Positions 23,201-31,848 of a DNA stretch of 64,000 nt are shown piece after piece. The notes under the pieces were generated by a model. It saw only the letters and a program-made list of their open reading frames with translations, did not search any database and was not told the origin of the DNA. Made by a program: the position numbers and the translations under genes. The DNA is from Lepidodermella squamata. Lineage: Eukaryota > Gastrotricha. Position 1 is the stretch's first letter; each line of letters begins with the position of its first letter. Location: positions 1,215,499-1,279,498 of the forward strand of contig JBLDXI010000048.1 in the NCBI GenBank assembly GCA_047495785.1, given 5' to 3'.

Positions 23201-26058
23201 AATAGCCGCTTTGAAAAAAACGATCCGGGTGCTTTGCATTTTTTATGCGTATAATAATCAAAAGCGGAATATTTATTTTATACCGTTTTTTCCACACGTG
23301 ATAAATAATAGGGGGATTAATTACTTATGGTTTTTTTGTCTGGCTTTCATGTCGAAAAAATCAGATTAAAATTGGTATAATGCAATAATAAAATTGCGCG
23401 CACTGATTCGCGATAATTTTTTTTGGCTCGCGCACGCTAATGAGTCTGATTTTTGAGGCCTCGCGAGGCTTGTGCACGCTCGGAATCTACCTACCTCTGC
23501 GCGCGGATCAATAAAACACGCGTACGATAGATTTTTGACATATATTCGAACTGCATATTTGCTCGGCGTTAGGCTTTATACCTGGTTGTAGTAAATGCAG
23601 CTGCTATACTACAACATTATATTCAAAGGCAATAAGGCGCGTATAAACAAAGTCGCGCTTCTTGTTGCGAGCTGCGCGCGTAATTGATCGCGCCGCTCAA
23701 ATAAAGGTGCCACGCCGTCCACCTGTCTTCTAAACGTCACCAGAACCAATATTGCGGCTTGTTGTCGCTTTATAGGCCTAAATTCTTATATACTTATTGC
23801 GCCGGCGCTCTTCAAACGCTATTATTGTCGCCACTCCTACTACGACTACCACTACTACAACAAGCGCATTTTCCGTCCGGCTATAAACAAGTGAATGAAG
23901 CTTAACTTCCTGTATTATAATGGCTTTAAAATTCTATTAAAAACCAACCTTTTTACTTTTTATCATCATCATCGCAAAAATAATAATCATAAATAAAAAC
24001 GAGGGCCGTGGCTTTGTAAATAAAAAATTAGGACCATTTCCTTTATTCGATTTATATAGGCAATATGATTTTTACGGGATGATGGGTTGCCTGGTTTGTT
24101 GAATTGACTGTTTGCTTTCAGAACGACTACCTCGTCGCCGAAAGACCTCGCCGCATCGAATAATATGGCAACAGCGTCGTCAGACATGGTTGCCGAACGA
24201 TCAACTTTACTGCCAGGTACAATTTCAGCCGATTCTTTTTTTTTTGTCTAGAAAATACCTTTTAACGTGTTGAATTTCTTAAAGACATGTGCTTTTTTTC
24301 GCTGCTCAATTTTAAACGAAAGCGTACCAAGTTCTTTCGATTTTTTTATATAATATAAAAGTGTTCTCAGTAGGTAGGGGGGATGTGGGGAAATAAGTTT
24401 AGTCTAGTCAGGTCGAACCCAAATAGCTCGATTTATACGTTGAAATTTGATCAATTTTTGCTTTGCGAATTCTCCTTTTTTTGTTGCGAGACATGGAACT
24501 GCCATCGCTTGGTACCATGAGCATTATGAAAAATGCTAATGGTCTCAAAAATTTGGCGCAACTCAATATTACCGTTTCAGGTAAAAAAATTAAAGCAAAC
24601 CTAAATTTCAACTTTTTCGACTTGATAGGTTTAAAAATATTAGAGAATTAGAGAATCGGAAGATGATATTATGAGAGCCAGAAATAGCTCGAAGCAATAA
24701 TTGATAATTTTCTGATATCAGACCGATTATATATTTTCCCATATTTTCAGAGTATTTCTTTTAGTAAATATTGCTCGTCCGAAGCCTAATCGATGCCAAA
24801 GTTAAGCGAAATTTTTTTAGCGAAAATCCTCCGATTTTCCCAATTCTAAAGAATAACGGAAATTGTTAGGAATATGATAAGATGATGGATTTCCCCTTGT
24901 TTAATGTTTTCTCATTTTTTTAATAATTGAATACTTATCTTATAGCGGAAGTAGATTTCAAAATTTGGCACCAAACTCAAACTTTCAAAAAATCAGTTTT
25001 CGAATAATTTTCTCAAATCATGATTAAGCCCTATCCCTTGAGCGGTGAAGTGGCTTAATGACTAAAATCACGCAGAATTTTCCAATACATTTATTTTGAT
25101 TTTTTTGAATTTTTGAAACATTCCTGAATTTCCGGAAAATTTGGAATGCAATTTTTTGAGACTATCAAATATCAAAAATGTGCGAACATTTTTCTTATCC
25201 AACACTTGACACTTACCTGCCTACTTACTTTTTCATGTTTTCAAAAAATTACGGTAAAAAACAGAAATTGGGATCGCCATAAATCCTTCACCATAAAATG
25301 ATACCGGTTCAATGACCAAAATAGGACGGAAAAATCGAACTCGGGAAATTCAATTTTATATTTTTATGTCGGATGATTTTGTTGGTTGCCGGATGAAAAA
25401 ATTCACACCCCATAATTTCCTATTACAAGCTAAATTGCCTTTTCATAAAAAGGGTCATTTTTTAAATTTGATTCAAATTATTTTGACCTGTTGAAGTTCC
25501 AAAAATTCCACTGCGACAGATTTTTACGCGTAAATATCGCATATATAGAAAATAATATTTGATTAAGGAACAGCTAATCAAACAATTACGTCTCTTCTCA
25601 CTTGAATAAGGCATTGTTAGTAGGTCTATAGTATTAGGCCCTCAAGAAGAGCACGTCTTTATCTATTATATTGGTCTCAATACTTTTTCTAATCCTAATC
25701 TATTTTATTTTATTTTTTTCCTGAAATTTATGGTAATTTTTTTTCGATTCCTGAATTTTTAGATACAGCCGCATCTGGGCCGTCGTCGATTCTCGAAATG
25801 TTAACGCGAACGAAAATACTCGGCATCGACATATGGCTATTCCTCGTTATCATCAGCGCCGTCATCCTACTCGCCATCATCATCGTCTGCATCGTTGTAC
25901 GGTGCCGGTCCAAGGACAAGGGCTCGTACCGCGTCGATGAATCACGCAATTACACGTTCGACCGCATGGGCGGGCGCGGGCGGTTAGCCGGCGATTTCGG
26001 CGATCAGGAAGCCATCGAACGGCCTATGCGGCCTGATCAAAAGGAGTGGTACGTGTGA
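7885..26058 (+). CDS. nrx-1: Alpha-neurexin, presynaptic adhesion receptor (15 constitutive exons)
   Basis: Single-pass presynaptic adhesion protein that, in the known family, binds neuroligins and other postsynaptic partners. Coding join: 7885-8233, 8645-9178, 9359-9741, 10586-11417, 11746-12140, 12246-12387, 13093-13451, 14143-14388, 15569-16517, 17614-17712, 17773-17869, 21745-21871, 22472-22770, 24122-24216, 25763-26058. The exons sum to 5,202 nt, stay in frame at every junction and give 1,733 aa. Domain order is signal peptide (to about 61), LNS1, EGF-A, LNS2, LNS3, EGF-B, LNS4, LNS5, EGF-C, LNS6 (to about 1465), Pro/Ser/Thr stalk, membrane span (about 1660-1681) and cytoplasmic tail. 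The tail contains GSYRVDESRNY, the juxtamembrane motif of neurexins, and ends KEWYV, a PDZ-binding C-terminus. Optional exons at 9905-9934 and 14550-14576 would lengthen it to 1,752 aa. The start at 7885 is the first ATG before the signal anchor; the ATG at 7891 is also possible. Symbol follows the nematode orthologue and is an inference. Confidence 0.95.
8645..9178 (+). CDS. nrx-1: Neurexin exon 2: second half of LNS1 and EGF-A
   Basis: Acceptor is CTACCAG|GCTCG. It carries the WHNVEVRR strand and the LYFGGL motif of an LNS domain, then a six-cysteine EGF module with the CLNGGAC core. It ends at CAAC|GTAAGA in phase 1. Confidence 0.92.
9359..9741 (+). CDS. nrx-1: Neurexin exon 3: first half of LNS2
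   Basis: Starts LNS2 with YLSYGLDYLDGK and SDGLLFYSGD. A Gly/Ser/Ala-rich insertion of about 25 residues (TGLGAASGGSDASTGGASG) precedes the conserved DDDQWYWLRVKR strand and is unusual for this loop. The exon ends exactly at the vertebrate splice-site 2 position, in phase 0. Confidence 0.92.
9905..9934 (+). CDS. nrx-1: Neurexin microexon candidate (30 nt, LNS2, splice-site-2 position)
   Basis: A 30 nt open segment coding LENGLKAIAE lies in intron 3, bounded by acceptor CACATTATAG and donor GAG|GTATGT. Both flanking junctions are phase 0, so including it adds 10 residues between RQVKE and VEVLV without changing frame. Vertebrate neurexins carry their 8-15 residue SS2 inserts at the equivalent place, after the RNLRQ strand. 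Use as an alternative exon is inferred. Confidence 0.6.
10586..11417 (+). CDS. nrx-1: Neurexin exon 4: end of LNS2 and most of LNS3
   Basis: Begins VEVLVRSS after TTTTTCCAG. It completes LNS2 (IIYVGG, then FRGCLKQV, ending DYSGC) and encodes LNS3 with DRGLLFYNSGG, VNDGQVHAVRI, YMYIGG and GLVGCVQDMEING. It ends at TCAAA|GTAAGT in phase 1. Confidence 0.93.
11746..12140 (+). CDS. nrx-1: Neurexin exon 5: EGF-B and first part of LNS4
   Basis: Encodes the EGF-B module with CGPTNPCLNGGTCQEGW and the C-terminal GRVC cysteine, followed by LNS4 strands EISFRFKT and NGLLLRT. Donor is ACG|GTGAGT, phase 0. Confidence 0.92.
12246..12387 (+). CDS. nrx-1: Neurexin exon 6: middle of LNS4
   Basis: The frame continues after acceptor TTTCAG with GGCHQLRVDDGQWHAVKYHR, the conserved DDGQWH strand of LNS4. 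It ends at ACAG|GTATGT in phase 1. Confidence 0.9.
12388..13092. other. Neurexin intron 6 with a GC-rich island
   Basis: This 705 bp intron is AT-rich except for a GC-rich block at about 12528-12776. Read on the minus strand, the block is open for 96 codons (12745 to 12458) and would encode two hydrophobic stretches, followed by a possible AAG|GTACAA donor. I do not recognise the translation, and there is no supported start. Confidence 0.3.
13093..13451 (+). CDS. nrx-1: Neurexin exon 7: end of LNS4 and linker to LNS5
   Basis: Contains QLVLGSSNW and FVGQIQQFTYNNIDFFEDL, the last LNS4 strands, then an Ala/Ser/Pro-rich linker (SPSPTQVKPR) before the first LNS5 strand EITFK. Donor is AAA|GTAAGC, phase 0. 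Confidence 0.9.
13869..14027 (+). ncRNA. U1 spliceosomal snRNA
   Basis: U1 snRNA recognises 5' splice sites. The 5' end AAACUUACCUGGC carries the intact ACUUACCUG that pairs with donors. Stem-loop I has a perfect CCCGC/GCGGG stem closing a GAUCAACAAG loop, near the U1-70K-binding AUCACGAAG loop. GGCGAGGC is followed by the near-invariant CAUUGCACU loop of stem-loop II, the U1A site, and then GCUGACC. The 3' hairpin has the GGCG-UUCG-CGCC core and ends ACACCCG. The Sm site reads AAUAUUUC, weaker than the AUUUUUG consensus, so a diverged copy or pseudogene cannot be excluded. The gene lies in sense orientation inside neurexin intron 7 (13452-14142). The A-A-A-C start resembles nematode U1 rather than the AUAC of flies and vertebrates. 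Confidence 0.88.
14143..14388 (+). CDS. nrx-1: Neurexin exon 8: first half of LNS5
   Basis: Acceptor is TTTGCAG. It encodes LNS5 strands with FRTRQKDGLLLYWG and DFVLLELTAGYLVYVF. A Ser-rich stretch (TPSSSSS) lies in the N-terminal part. Donor is AAG|GTAACT, phase 0. Confidence 0.9.
14550..14576 (+). CDS. nrx-1: Neurexin microexon candidate (27 nt, LNS5)
   Basis: A 27 nt open segment coding TSESYQDSE is flanked by acceptor GTGTTTACAG and donor GAG|GTATCT. Both neighbouring junctions are phase 0, so inclusion adds exactly nine residues between TGDGVK and VLEAD in LNS5. Vertebrate neurexins have a short alternative insert in this domain, often called SS6. The homology of position and the alternative use are inferred. 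Confidence 0.6.
15569..16517 (+). CDS. nrx-1: Neurexin exon 9: end of LNS5, EGF-C and first part of LNS6
   Basis: Markedly GC-rich exon. It encodes DGAWHHVQLLVV, SLYIGGLP and FVGCLANF (LNS5), EGF-C with CRKSPCKNMGECIEEY, and LNS6 up to DDKWHVVRFKR and the RTPQG junction. The end, CAAG|GTGAGT in phase 1, corresponds to the splice-site-4 position of vertebrate neurexins. Confidence 0.93.
16537..16621. repeat. Intronic hairpin at the start of neurexin intron 9
   Basis: Two 33 nt arms, 16537-16569 and 16589-16621, are reverse complements with about three mismatches and enclose a 19 nt loop. It starts 20 nt after the exon 9 donor. The arms begin TTTTTCACGTAATT. No target duplication is seen, so this may be a pre-mRNA hairpin or a small inverted-repeat relic. 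Confidence 0.75.
17614..17712 (+). CDS. nrx-1: Neurexin exon 10: LNS6
   Basis: Continues LNS6 as FNSIADVYIGAG, the strand preceding the last cysteine-free turn, and ends AGRIRG at CGAG|GTACTT in phase 1. Confidence 0.88.
17773..17869 (+). CDS. nrx-1: Neurexin exon 11: end of LNS6
   Basis: After a 60 nt intron the frame continues LVFNGIPLIRWFGEG and NFLEDLR, closing the last LNS domain. Donor is GAG|GTTGGT, phase 2. Confidence 0.85.
17870..21744. other. Largest neurexin intron (3.9 kb)
   Basis: Separates the last LNS domain from the stalk exons. It is AT-rich with GCGCGC tracts, and no coding exon or structural RNA was recognised in it. Its position between ectodomain and stalk, and its size, make it a reasonable place for an internal promoter, but I see no promoter signature. 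Confidence 0.5.
20857..20891. repeat. Trinucleotide microsatellite (ACT/ACA)n
   Basis: About 35 bp of imperfect CTACTACTACAACTACAAC repeats lie in neurexin intron 11. They produce an artefactual valine-run open frame on the minus strand. Confidence 0.8.
21745..21871 (+). CDS. nrx-1: Neurexin exon 12: proline-rich stalk
   Basis: Acceptor GTTTTCAG gives a phase 2 junction completing an Arg, followed by a Pro/Gln/Ala-rich segment (SPEPPQPPPQTAATKPAAAV). Donor is AAG|GTGAGC, phase 0. Confidence 0.8.
22472..22770 (+). CDS. nrx-1: Neurexin exon 13: Ser/Thr/Pro stalk with cysteine loop
   Basis: Mucin-like stalk rich in Ser, Thr and Pro, including a run of seven prolines. A lone cysteine pair, CVTDPSSSRC, lies in the position of the juxtamembrane cysteine loop of vertebrate neurexins, with eight residues between cysteines rather than nine. 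It ends CAGG|GTGAGT in phase 2. Confidence 0.85.
24122..24216 (+). CDS. nrx-1: Neurexin exon 14: stalk
   Basis: Acceptor TGCTTTCAG leads to TTTSSPKDLAASNN and ends ERSTLLP at CCAG|GTACAA in phase 1. It has Ser/Thr-rich stalk composition. Confidence 0.78.
24491..24580 (+). CDS. nrx-1: Candidate neurexin cassette exon in the stalk (90 nt)
   Basis: A 90 nt segment in intron 14 is open in the neurexin frame, has phase 1 ends on both sides matching its neighbours, and has a strong CAG|GTAAAA donor. The acceptor, a T-run then TTGCGAG, is weak. It would add 30 residues including an NIT glycosylation site just before the membrane. Unproven. Confidence 0.3.
25763..26058 (+). CDS. nrx-1: Neurexin exon 15: membrane span, 4.1-type tail, PDZ ligand
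   Basis: Contains the hydrophobic span WLFLVIISAVILLAIIIVC, a basic stop-transfer RCRSKDK, the family motif GSYRVDESRNY, and the C-terminal KEWYV. The tail is about 50 residues. The stop is TGA at 26056-26058. Confidence 0.95.
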
Positions 26059-26693
26059 AGAAAAAGCAGAAAAATCCATCCAGCTTTAACCACTCCAAAA
26101 CCGGCGGTAGTTGATAATTCATCATAATCATCATCACTTAAATTCTCTCTGTTGTCTTTTCTGTGACGAATTTTTTCTGAACAAGTTTGATGAAAAAAAA
26201 AATCTTCCATATTGATGACTCCGACTGTTTATTACGAACCCATGTTAAGAGGAAAGGAAAATATTATTTTTGAAAATTTCAGGATGAAAGATGAGAGATG
26301 ACGTGCCTCTCTTTGTGTTGTTTTTTGATGTCGATGTCGAGAAAAATCGCGCTGCCTCTTTTTTTTTATGAAAATCTTCTAGTCTGTTATAATTGGAGAT
26401 GACAAAAAATAACTTATATACTGGAGCGTCTGTAGGCACCCTGATGTATAATTGAGAAGAAATGTCTCGCGTTTTTTTGTAAATTTTACGAGGAAATTAT
26501 TGTATGATATAAATATGAAGAAATTTGTTTTGATTTGAAAACTCATCGCTACGTGTTGATAGTTTGATCGTTATAATTGCAGACGCTAATATTTATTCTG
26601 ATTATAATTATTTATTAATTGTATAATTTACGAGAAACACTCGCGTCGATTGATTGATTTATTAAAAAAAATGCAAAATGAAAGAAATGCAGA

Positions 26694-26699
26694 AATAAA
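26694..26699 (+). promoter_or_regulatory. Neurexin polyadenylation signal (AATAAA)
   Basis: An AATAAA hexamer lies about 635 nt after the neurexin stop codon in an AT-rich 3' region. It is the clearest hexamer before the next gene. Confidence 0.5.
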
Positions 26700-27337
26700 A
26701 AATGACAGAATTCGATTCATTGTCTTTTTTGTACAGTAATGCGCCTAAAATCTTCGGCCCTGAGTATCCATTTGGGTGTAAGTGATAAAAATGAGCAAAT
26801 TTCACTGAAAAATAGTTCACCTCTTGGGCTTTCCAACGGTACCAAATTTGCCTATTAATTTATATATCATCGATTTTTGAGAAATCACCGAATCTCGATC
26901 ACTCAGAAAGGTGCGCAAAGGTTAAGTAGGCTCATAATTTTGGAAATTTTGAAGCATTCTGTAATTTATTTCTATGAGTAAAATCCTGCAAAAATGTTAT
27001 GGCTCAAAATTGGTAATTAAAAATTTGAACACGCATTTGAACACATTTTTTTAATTTTTTATTAAGGTAGATTTTTTCGAATTTTAAGGATACCAAATAT
27101 ACCTCGAATTTCGGATAATTTTTTATTTGAACGTTTTTCGAATCGAGAGTATAAATAATTTGCGGTATTTTATCACACCGTGCTGGAATGATTAATGAGG
27201 CGACTATTCGATAAATTCTATTGTCTCGACCGGCCTGACTAAACGCAAAAATCCATAGTCCAAACGCAGTAGAAACGCGTCGTCGCTCTACATTATTCAC
27301 ACCTTACTACAGCACTGACTATCGAGTTTTAGTCCAG

Positions 27338-28667
27338 CGAACATTTTTATACGACACATTGCGCTTATTTGCTAAAAACCTGGAGCCGAACAGCGAAGCA
27401 ATAAAAGTGGCGCCTAACCGGTACCAACGTCGAGCCGCGCGAAATGTTGCCATTTTTGCTGCCATCGTAGCTGTTTGTTTATTTTTCTATTTCGGCCCTG
27501 AGCTGTTGTACCTATGGTGGTCTAACAACGCCCCAATGCGGGCTCCGAGGCGGCCTGATTTTTGCTCTAGCCTCGAAGATATGGGCAACGTTAAAATTCA
27601 GTACAGGTATGAGAGTTAAAAAGATCAAAATTAAAAATTAAACTATTTTCTCCAGAAATTTCACCTTAGGAGATTCAAAAATTCCGAAATCATCCTGCCC
27701 TGAAAGTAGAGCAAAGGGCGGTCGGAGGATCCTAATTAACTACGCCTCAGGTTGCTGCCACGAAGCAGCTGCTGAAAAGTGAGCTAATTTTAAAATATTT
27801 TTCGCTAAAATTAAGAAATTTCATGATAGTTGTAAAACCGGGTTGACAACAGGTGGTTTCGACGTTTGCATCTCTTTCACTGAAAAATCCTTAGACAAAC
27901 GTTTCGTGTCGAAAAATGACCGGATATTCACGAAGGGTAAATCGCGAGGCGGTGGCTATTTTGTCTGGAAGCCTTTTATAGTTTACCAGGTCTAAATTAT
28001 TTTTTTATAATTTCCCGAATTTTTAAGATTTTTCTAGACTTTGATGTGTATGGGTAAAGATGACACGTTATTCTACGCCGATTCCGGGTCTAAATTCGTC
28101 CGAGATATGGACGATTTCTTCTGCTTTCAAGAGAAGCAAAAACAGGATATTGCGCTGTTTCAACTCGACCATCTAGAAATCGAGTACACAAAAGCGGATG
28201 CTTTCACGTTGATGCAATGCGAATGGAAAAAGTGCAAGGTGAGTCCGTTTATTCCCTATAATATCCCAATTTAGTGATTTTTTTCGAAGGAATCAAAACA
28301 AGTAATGGCAAGTTTCCTTAGTCTAAAGAAAACTTTCGAGTCGGCTGAATTCATCGGCGAATGGCTGACCTACGCCCAGGACGAGCGGATTATGCTGCCG
28401 CAGATGAGTATTTTCCAGGTGGATTCGAAAAAGCTGAAAGAACACAGGCACGATCAAAGCGTGCTGTCGCTGTTGTCGAAAAAGTGGGACATTGAGCCGT
28501 GGCCTGACATCACGCAGTACGGTGAGGTGAAGCCAGCCCGCGGCAAGTCGACGCTGAAAAGCGATGACGATGAGAAGAAGGGCGATGAAGCGTTACCACT
28601 GCGGCTGCAGTCAAAGTTCAAACCTATTGCTAAAACTTTCATTGAACACACGAGAAATAAAGCTTAA
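27338..28667 (+). CDS. Type II membrane glycosyltransferase-like protein (5 exons seen)
   Basis: Coding join: 27338 (acceptor TCCAG) or further upstream to 27606, then 27656-27778, 27830-27989, 28038-28238 and 28290-28667. Introns are 48-51 nt and all junctions keep frame. After a basic N-terminus comes a signal anchor, NVAIFAAIVAVCLFFYF, as in Golgi type II enzymes. The lumenal part has ILINYASGCCHEAA, GGGYFVWKPFIVYQTL and DTLFYADSG, then MASFLSLKKTFESAEFIGEW and HRHDQSVLSLL. This motif series (INYA, GYxxWKP, YxDxG, HRHDQS) belongs to a broadly distributed family of putative nucleotide-sugar transferases. YADSG may be its DxD-like metal site. No in-frame ATG precedes the membrane segment back to the stop at 27236, so a first exon is missing from this model. 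The sugar donor and acceptor are unknown. Confidence 0.78.
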
Positions 28668-29535
28668 CAATCAGAGTGTGATCGCAATATGTAACACGTG
28701 TCACATTGTTGGATCGCTTGGTCTTGATTTTCGGTGAAGGTCATGTGACCAGCCTTTGAGTTTTACTCCAACTTTTTGTCGATCATTTTCGACACGTGAA
28801 TACACTTGAGTACAATTTTAAGTAATTTCCTACGATTTCAGCAAATGTCCAGGTCAACTTTTCCGTGCGCAGATCAACTTTTCATTATATTCAGCGCGTT
28901 CAGCTGATCAAAGTAGTTCCGTGTCGGTTCGAATTTCAGGCTGGGCCGGGGTGTTCCTCTAAAAGTTGACTCTTACCTGAGTACGCCGTTGAAAACTTCT
29001 CGAATAACTGCTGCCGATTTATCAAGGCTCATACCACCTCACTTGTTTGGTTAAAATATTGTTTGGATGATTTTTTTTTATTTTTGCCTTGCTATCATAT
29101 AAAAGTTAGCCGAGCGCGAGCTTGACTCATCGCCTGCGCATGTCGTTGTTTTGTGCGCAAACGGCTGTGACTATATCCCTCGGCTGTCGTCCGTGCATTT
29201 GATGCATTCGACAGAGCTGCGAGAGTCACATACGTCGGTACGACACTTGCCGTAGCTGTCGCGCTTTAGTGAGCCCACCAGACACGGCACCTTAAAGCAC
29301 TTCCTGAGGGCGATTTGTTGAAAGCTTTCTCAAAATTCTCCTGTCAGATTTCTCGATTAGACAACTGCCGCATCTTGTGGCCGCGCTATTACTGGATTCG
29401 AGTAATTCGAGACGCATTTATTTGAATATCTTCGAAATTCGAGCGGAGGCACCGTAGCGCACCCGACATGAGAAGGCAAGACAAAAGTGTTCAGCCTTCT
29501 AAAATAAAACTCGTTGATATCTCAGTATTTTCACC
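28668..29535. other. Intergenic region before the receptor array
   Basis: No gene recognised. It is less AT-rich than the neurexin introns. A TATAAAAG box at 29098-29105 is the only promoter-like element and could belong to the first receptor gene if its leader is about 400 nt. Confidence 0.5.
29098..29105 (+). promoter_or_regulatory. TATA box candidate upstream of receptor gene 1
   Basis: TATAAAAG lies about 430 nt before the first receptor ATG. The distance requires a long leader or an unseen 5' exon, so the assignment is weak. Confidence 0.3.
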
Positions 29536-31848
29536 ATGACAAAATCAAAGATTTACCTACTTATGTTGCTGAGTTTGGCTGCAAGCATTGCAGCTCAGAA
29601 GCGCTTCAGACTCAGGGTCTTGTCGCTTAACACCTTTGTAGCGAATGACCCAAGCAACAATATGGCCTGCAAAACGGCCCAAAAAATCGTGGTCGATGCT
29701 ATCAATGCAAGAAGTGACATACTGCAAGATTACCATATCGAGCTGCAACACGTTGATGAAGGACGAGGGTCGCCATTTGCTCTAGCGAAAGGTGTCGAGT
29801 TTGCGAGGAGTTTCGATTCAAACGCCTCAGCATTCCAATCACCGGTCAGTATGGGCCCCCTAGCTACGGCTGGATGTGTCGCTTGGGGACAGGCGGCTCA
29901 GTTTGTTAACATGGTGGTCATAGGCAGTTCATGCACGAGCCCAATTCAAACAGCGAGGCGTGACCTGTACTCTACTTTGTACAGAGCAAGGCCACCTGCC
30001 GAGGCATCGATCTACGCCAAATATCAGCTCCTGTTGAAAGTAACGGCGTGGCGTAGGATCGCAATTTTCTGCATCGTGACCACTGTATATCCCGTTCACT
30101 TTCAAATGGCTTCCTTATCTTACTCAATTGCTACGTCTCTAGGCTTCGAAGTTGCGACATTCGAAGGCTACGGGCAACTTAGCGAAGAGAGGTTGGAAGT
30201 GCTCAAGAAAGCCGATATTCGCATCTTCGTTTTTGAGACAACCGATGCTTCCGAAATGGTTGAATTTTTCTGTTTGGCATTCAAGTTCGGGATTAAAGGG
30301 CCCAGGTATTCCTTCTTACTCCAAAGCATCAGTTTTATTGACCCATGGAAATTTGACAAGGAAATGATTCCCAGGAACTGTTCGATAGCTATAATTTTAG
30401 AACAGTTCAAAGAGGCGATTTTCATCGGACCGCCTATTGAGGCAGTCGAAAATCTAACGCGGCCTACTACCCTGGGTCACTCCAGGGCTGAATTTGAGGA
30501 AAGTTTCGGGAATCTGACTGGAAAAGCGCCATTACCTGCCGCTCATTACCGCCATTTGTGCTACGACAGAGCTTTGCATGCCCTAATAGTGCTGAACAAC
30601 ACAGAAACGCGATTGCAGGCTCGAAATATGAGTTTGCGAGACTACAGGGAGTACCCGAGAGAAGTCATGCAAATCACGAATCAGAGTGCGTTGGAAATCG
30701 ACTTTTTCGGAGTTAGACAGGGTCGCTTCCGCTATTCGGACCGCGGCGAGTTGGATTACGACCCACAGTTAGTTACAATTTATTCGGTTGAGCGCAGTGG
30801 TTTGTTGATAACACACCGTTTGACATGCCGCATGAACAGCTCCGCAACCAATGTCAGTTCCTATGATGTCGAAACCCTGACTTCTTCAGATAAGTTCAGG
30901 AAAGCTGACGCAGCGAAGAGTTACAAAATAGCTCAGGATACTACCACATTTTTTGGGTCTATGGTCGGTATATCCTCGGTATTCTTTATTCTTCAAATTT
31001 CTTTAATATACTATCACATAAAGAAATCGCCTTCTTTCGAAGTTTGCTTGAGAAGGTGTTTGCTGTTAGCGTTTTGTATATTGCTTGACCTGACTGTTGT
31101 TGTAGTTTCTTTCCCGGATGCTATTCTTAATAGCGGGGTTTGCCTACTTCAGGATGTGGTAATTGTGATAAGCGTATCTGCGTGCCACGGCTTCTTAGGC
31201 TTCAGATTACTTATCGCACTTGATGTAGTACGGAGAATCAGTATCCAACCCCGAAGCAGAAGTAGATTGAATACGAATGCAACAGGGACCAGGTTTCAAT
31301 CTCAAGATCCTGCTCGAAGTGAGGAAATCAATGGAAAAGAAATCCCAGTTAAGCAACGCTTCCCATCAATGCTTCTATTTGTTATCGTCAACGTAGCTCT
31401 ACTCAGCGGGTGGATGATCAGCGACCATCCTGTTTTAGTCGATGAAGCTCCGCAGCAATTCTATGTGCTGGAAAGAGACGCCTATTTCGAAATAAGACGG
31501 TTAGCCTGTTCAAGCCGGTTAGGAAAATACTGGATCTCATCTTTGGCTGCTCTAAATTTCTTGCCTCTCATCATGGGAATGGCCTCGATTCTACGCATGG
31601 GAGCTGCGGTTAAGCGTTTCAGTGCTGTTCAGGATATGCAGCAATGTAAAATAGCATTGCTAGTCGTGTCTACGCTGTATGCTGGCGCCATTTTCGCCTG
31701 TTTAATATTTCAAACGTATAGCAATCAGACGGCTGTTGCTGCTGTTGTGTCCATGTTAATGTCGATCGCAATAACGTGGATCTTTAATTTTCCAGTTCTA
31801 CGCAATGAAACAACAATCCTTTTTCGCGAAATCATTTTTAAAACTTAG
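29536..31848 (+). CDS. GABA-B-like class C GPCR, array gene 1 (770 aa, intronless)
   Basis: Predicted cell-surface receptor. A signal peptide (1-20) precedes a Venus-flytrap module (about 22-430). That module has the GABA-B-type stretch VVDAINARSDILQDY (compare VNxRxDILPDY in GABA-B receptors), GCVAWGQAAQ, GSSCTSPIQTARRDLYSTLYR and FFCLAFKFGIKGPRY. Seven hydrophobic helices follow: about 472-496, then CLRRCLLLAFCILLD, VVIVISVSACHGFLGF, LLFVIVNVALLSGWMISD, YWISSLAALNFLPLIMG, KIALLVVSTLYAGAIF and AAVVSMLMSIAITWIF. The GWMISDHP segment matches the W-x(4)-D-P end of GABA-B helix 4. There is no cysteine-rich linker, as in GABA-B, and only a short tail without a coiled coil. The closest paralogue is gene 4 at 48517. 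AATAAA lies at 31916. The ligand is unknown. Confidence 0.85.
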   Translation: MTKSKIYLLMLLSLAASIAAQKRFRLRVLSLNTFVANDPSNNMACKTAQKIVVDAINARSDILQDYHIELQHVDEGRGSPFALAKGVEFARSFDSNASAFQSPVSMGPLATAGCVAWGQAAQFVNMVVIGSSCTSPIQTARRDLYSTLYRARPPAEASIYAKYQLLLKVTAWRRIAIFCIVTTVYPVHFQMASLSYSIATSLGFEVATFEGYGQLSEERLEVLKKADIRIFVFETTDASEMVEFFCLAFKFGIKGPRYSFLLQSISFIDPWKFDKEMIPRNCSIAIILEQFKEAIFIGPPIEAVENLTRPTTLGHSRAEFEESFGNLTGKAPLPAAHYRHLCYDRALHALIVLNNTETRLQARNMSLRDYREYPREVMQITNQSALEIDFFGVRQGRFRYSDRGELDYDPQLVTIYSVERSGLLITHRLTCRMNSSATNVSSYDVETLTSSDKFRKADAAKSYKIAQDTTTFFGSMVGISSVFFILQISLIYYHIKKSPSFEVCLRRCLLLAFCILLDLTVVVVSFPDAILNSGVCLLQDVVIVISVSACHGFLGFRLLIALDVVRRISIQPRSRSRLNTNATGTRFQSQDPARSEEINGKEIPVKQRFPSMLLFVIVNVALLSGWMISDHPVLVDEAPQQFYVLERDAYFEIRRLACSSRLGKYWISSLAALNFLPLIMGMASILRMGAAVKRFSAVQDMQQCKIALLVVSTLYAGAIFACLIFQTYSNQTAVAAVVSMLMSIAITWIFNFPVLRNETTILFREIIFKT

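Noticed and set aside
24400-24440. GGTCGAACCC as a tRNA T-arm on the minus strand
   Set aside because: No pairing acceptor stem or D-arm can be drawn around it.
1-26000. Recurrent TTAAGGCG/CGCCTTAA word in the neurexin region as a regulatory code
   Set aside because: It occurs often, in both orientations and in introns and exons alike, but I cannot test enrichment by eye, and base composition or a dispersed repeat would explain it.
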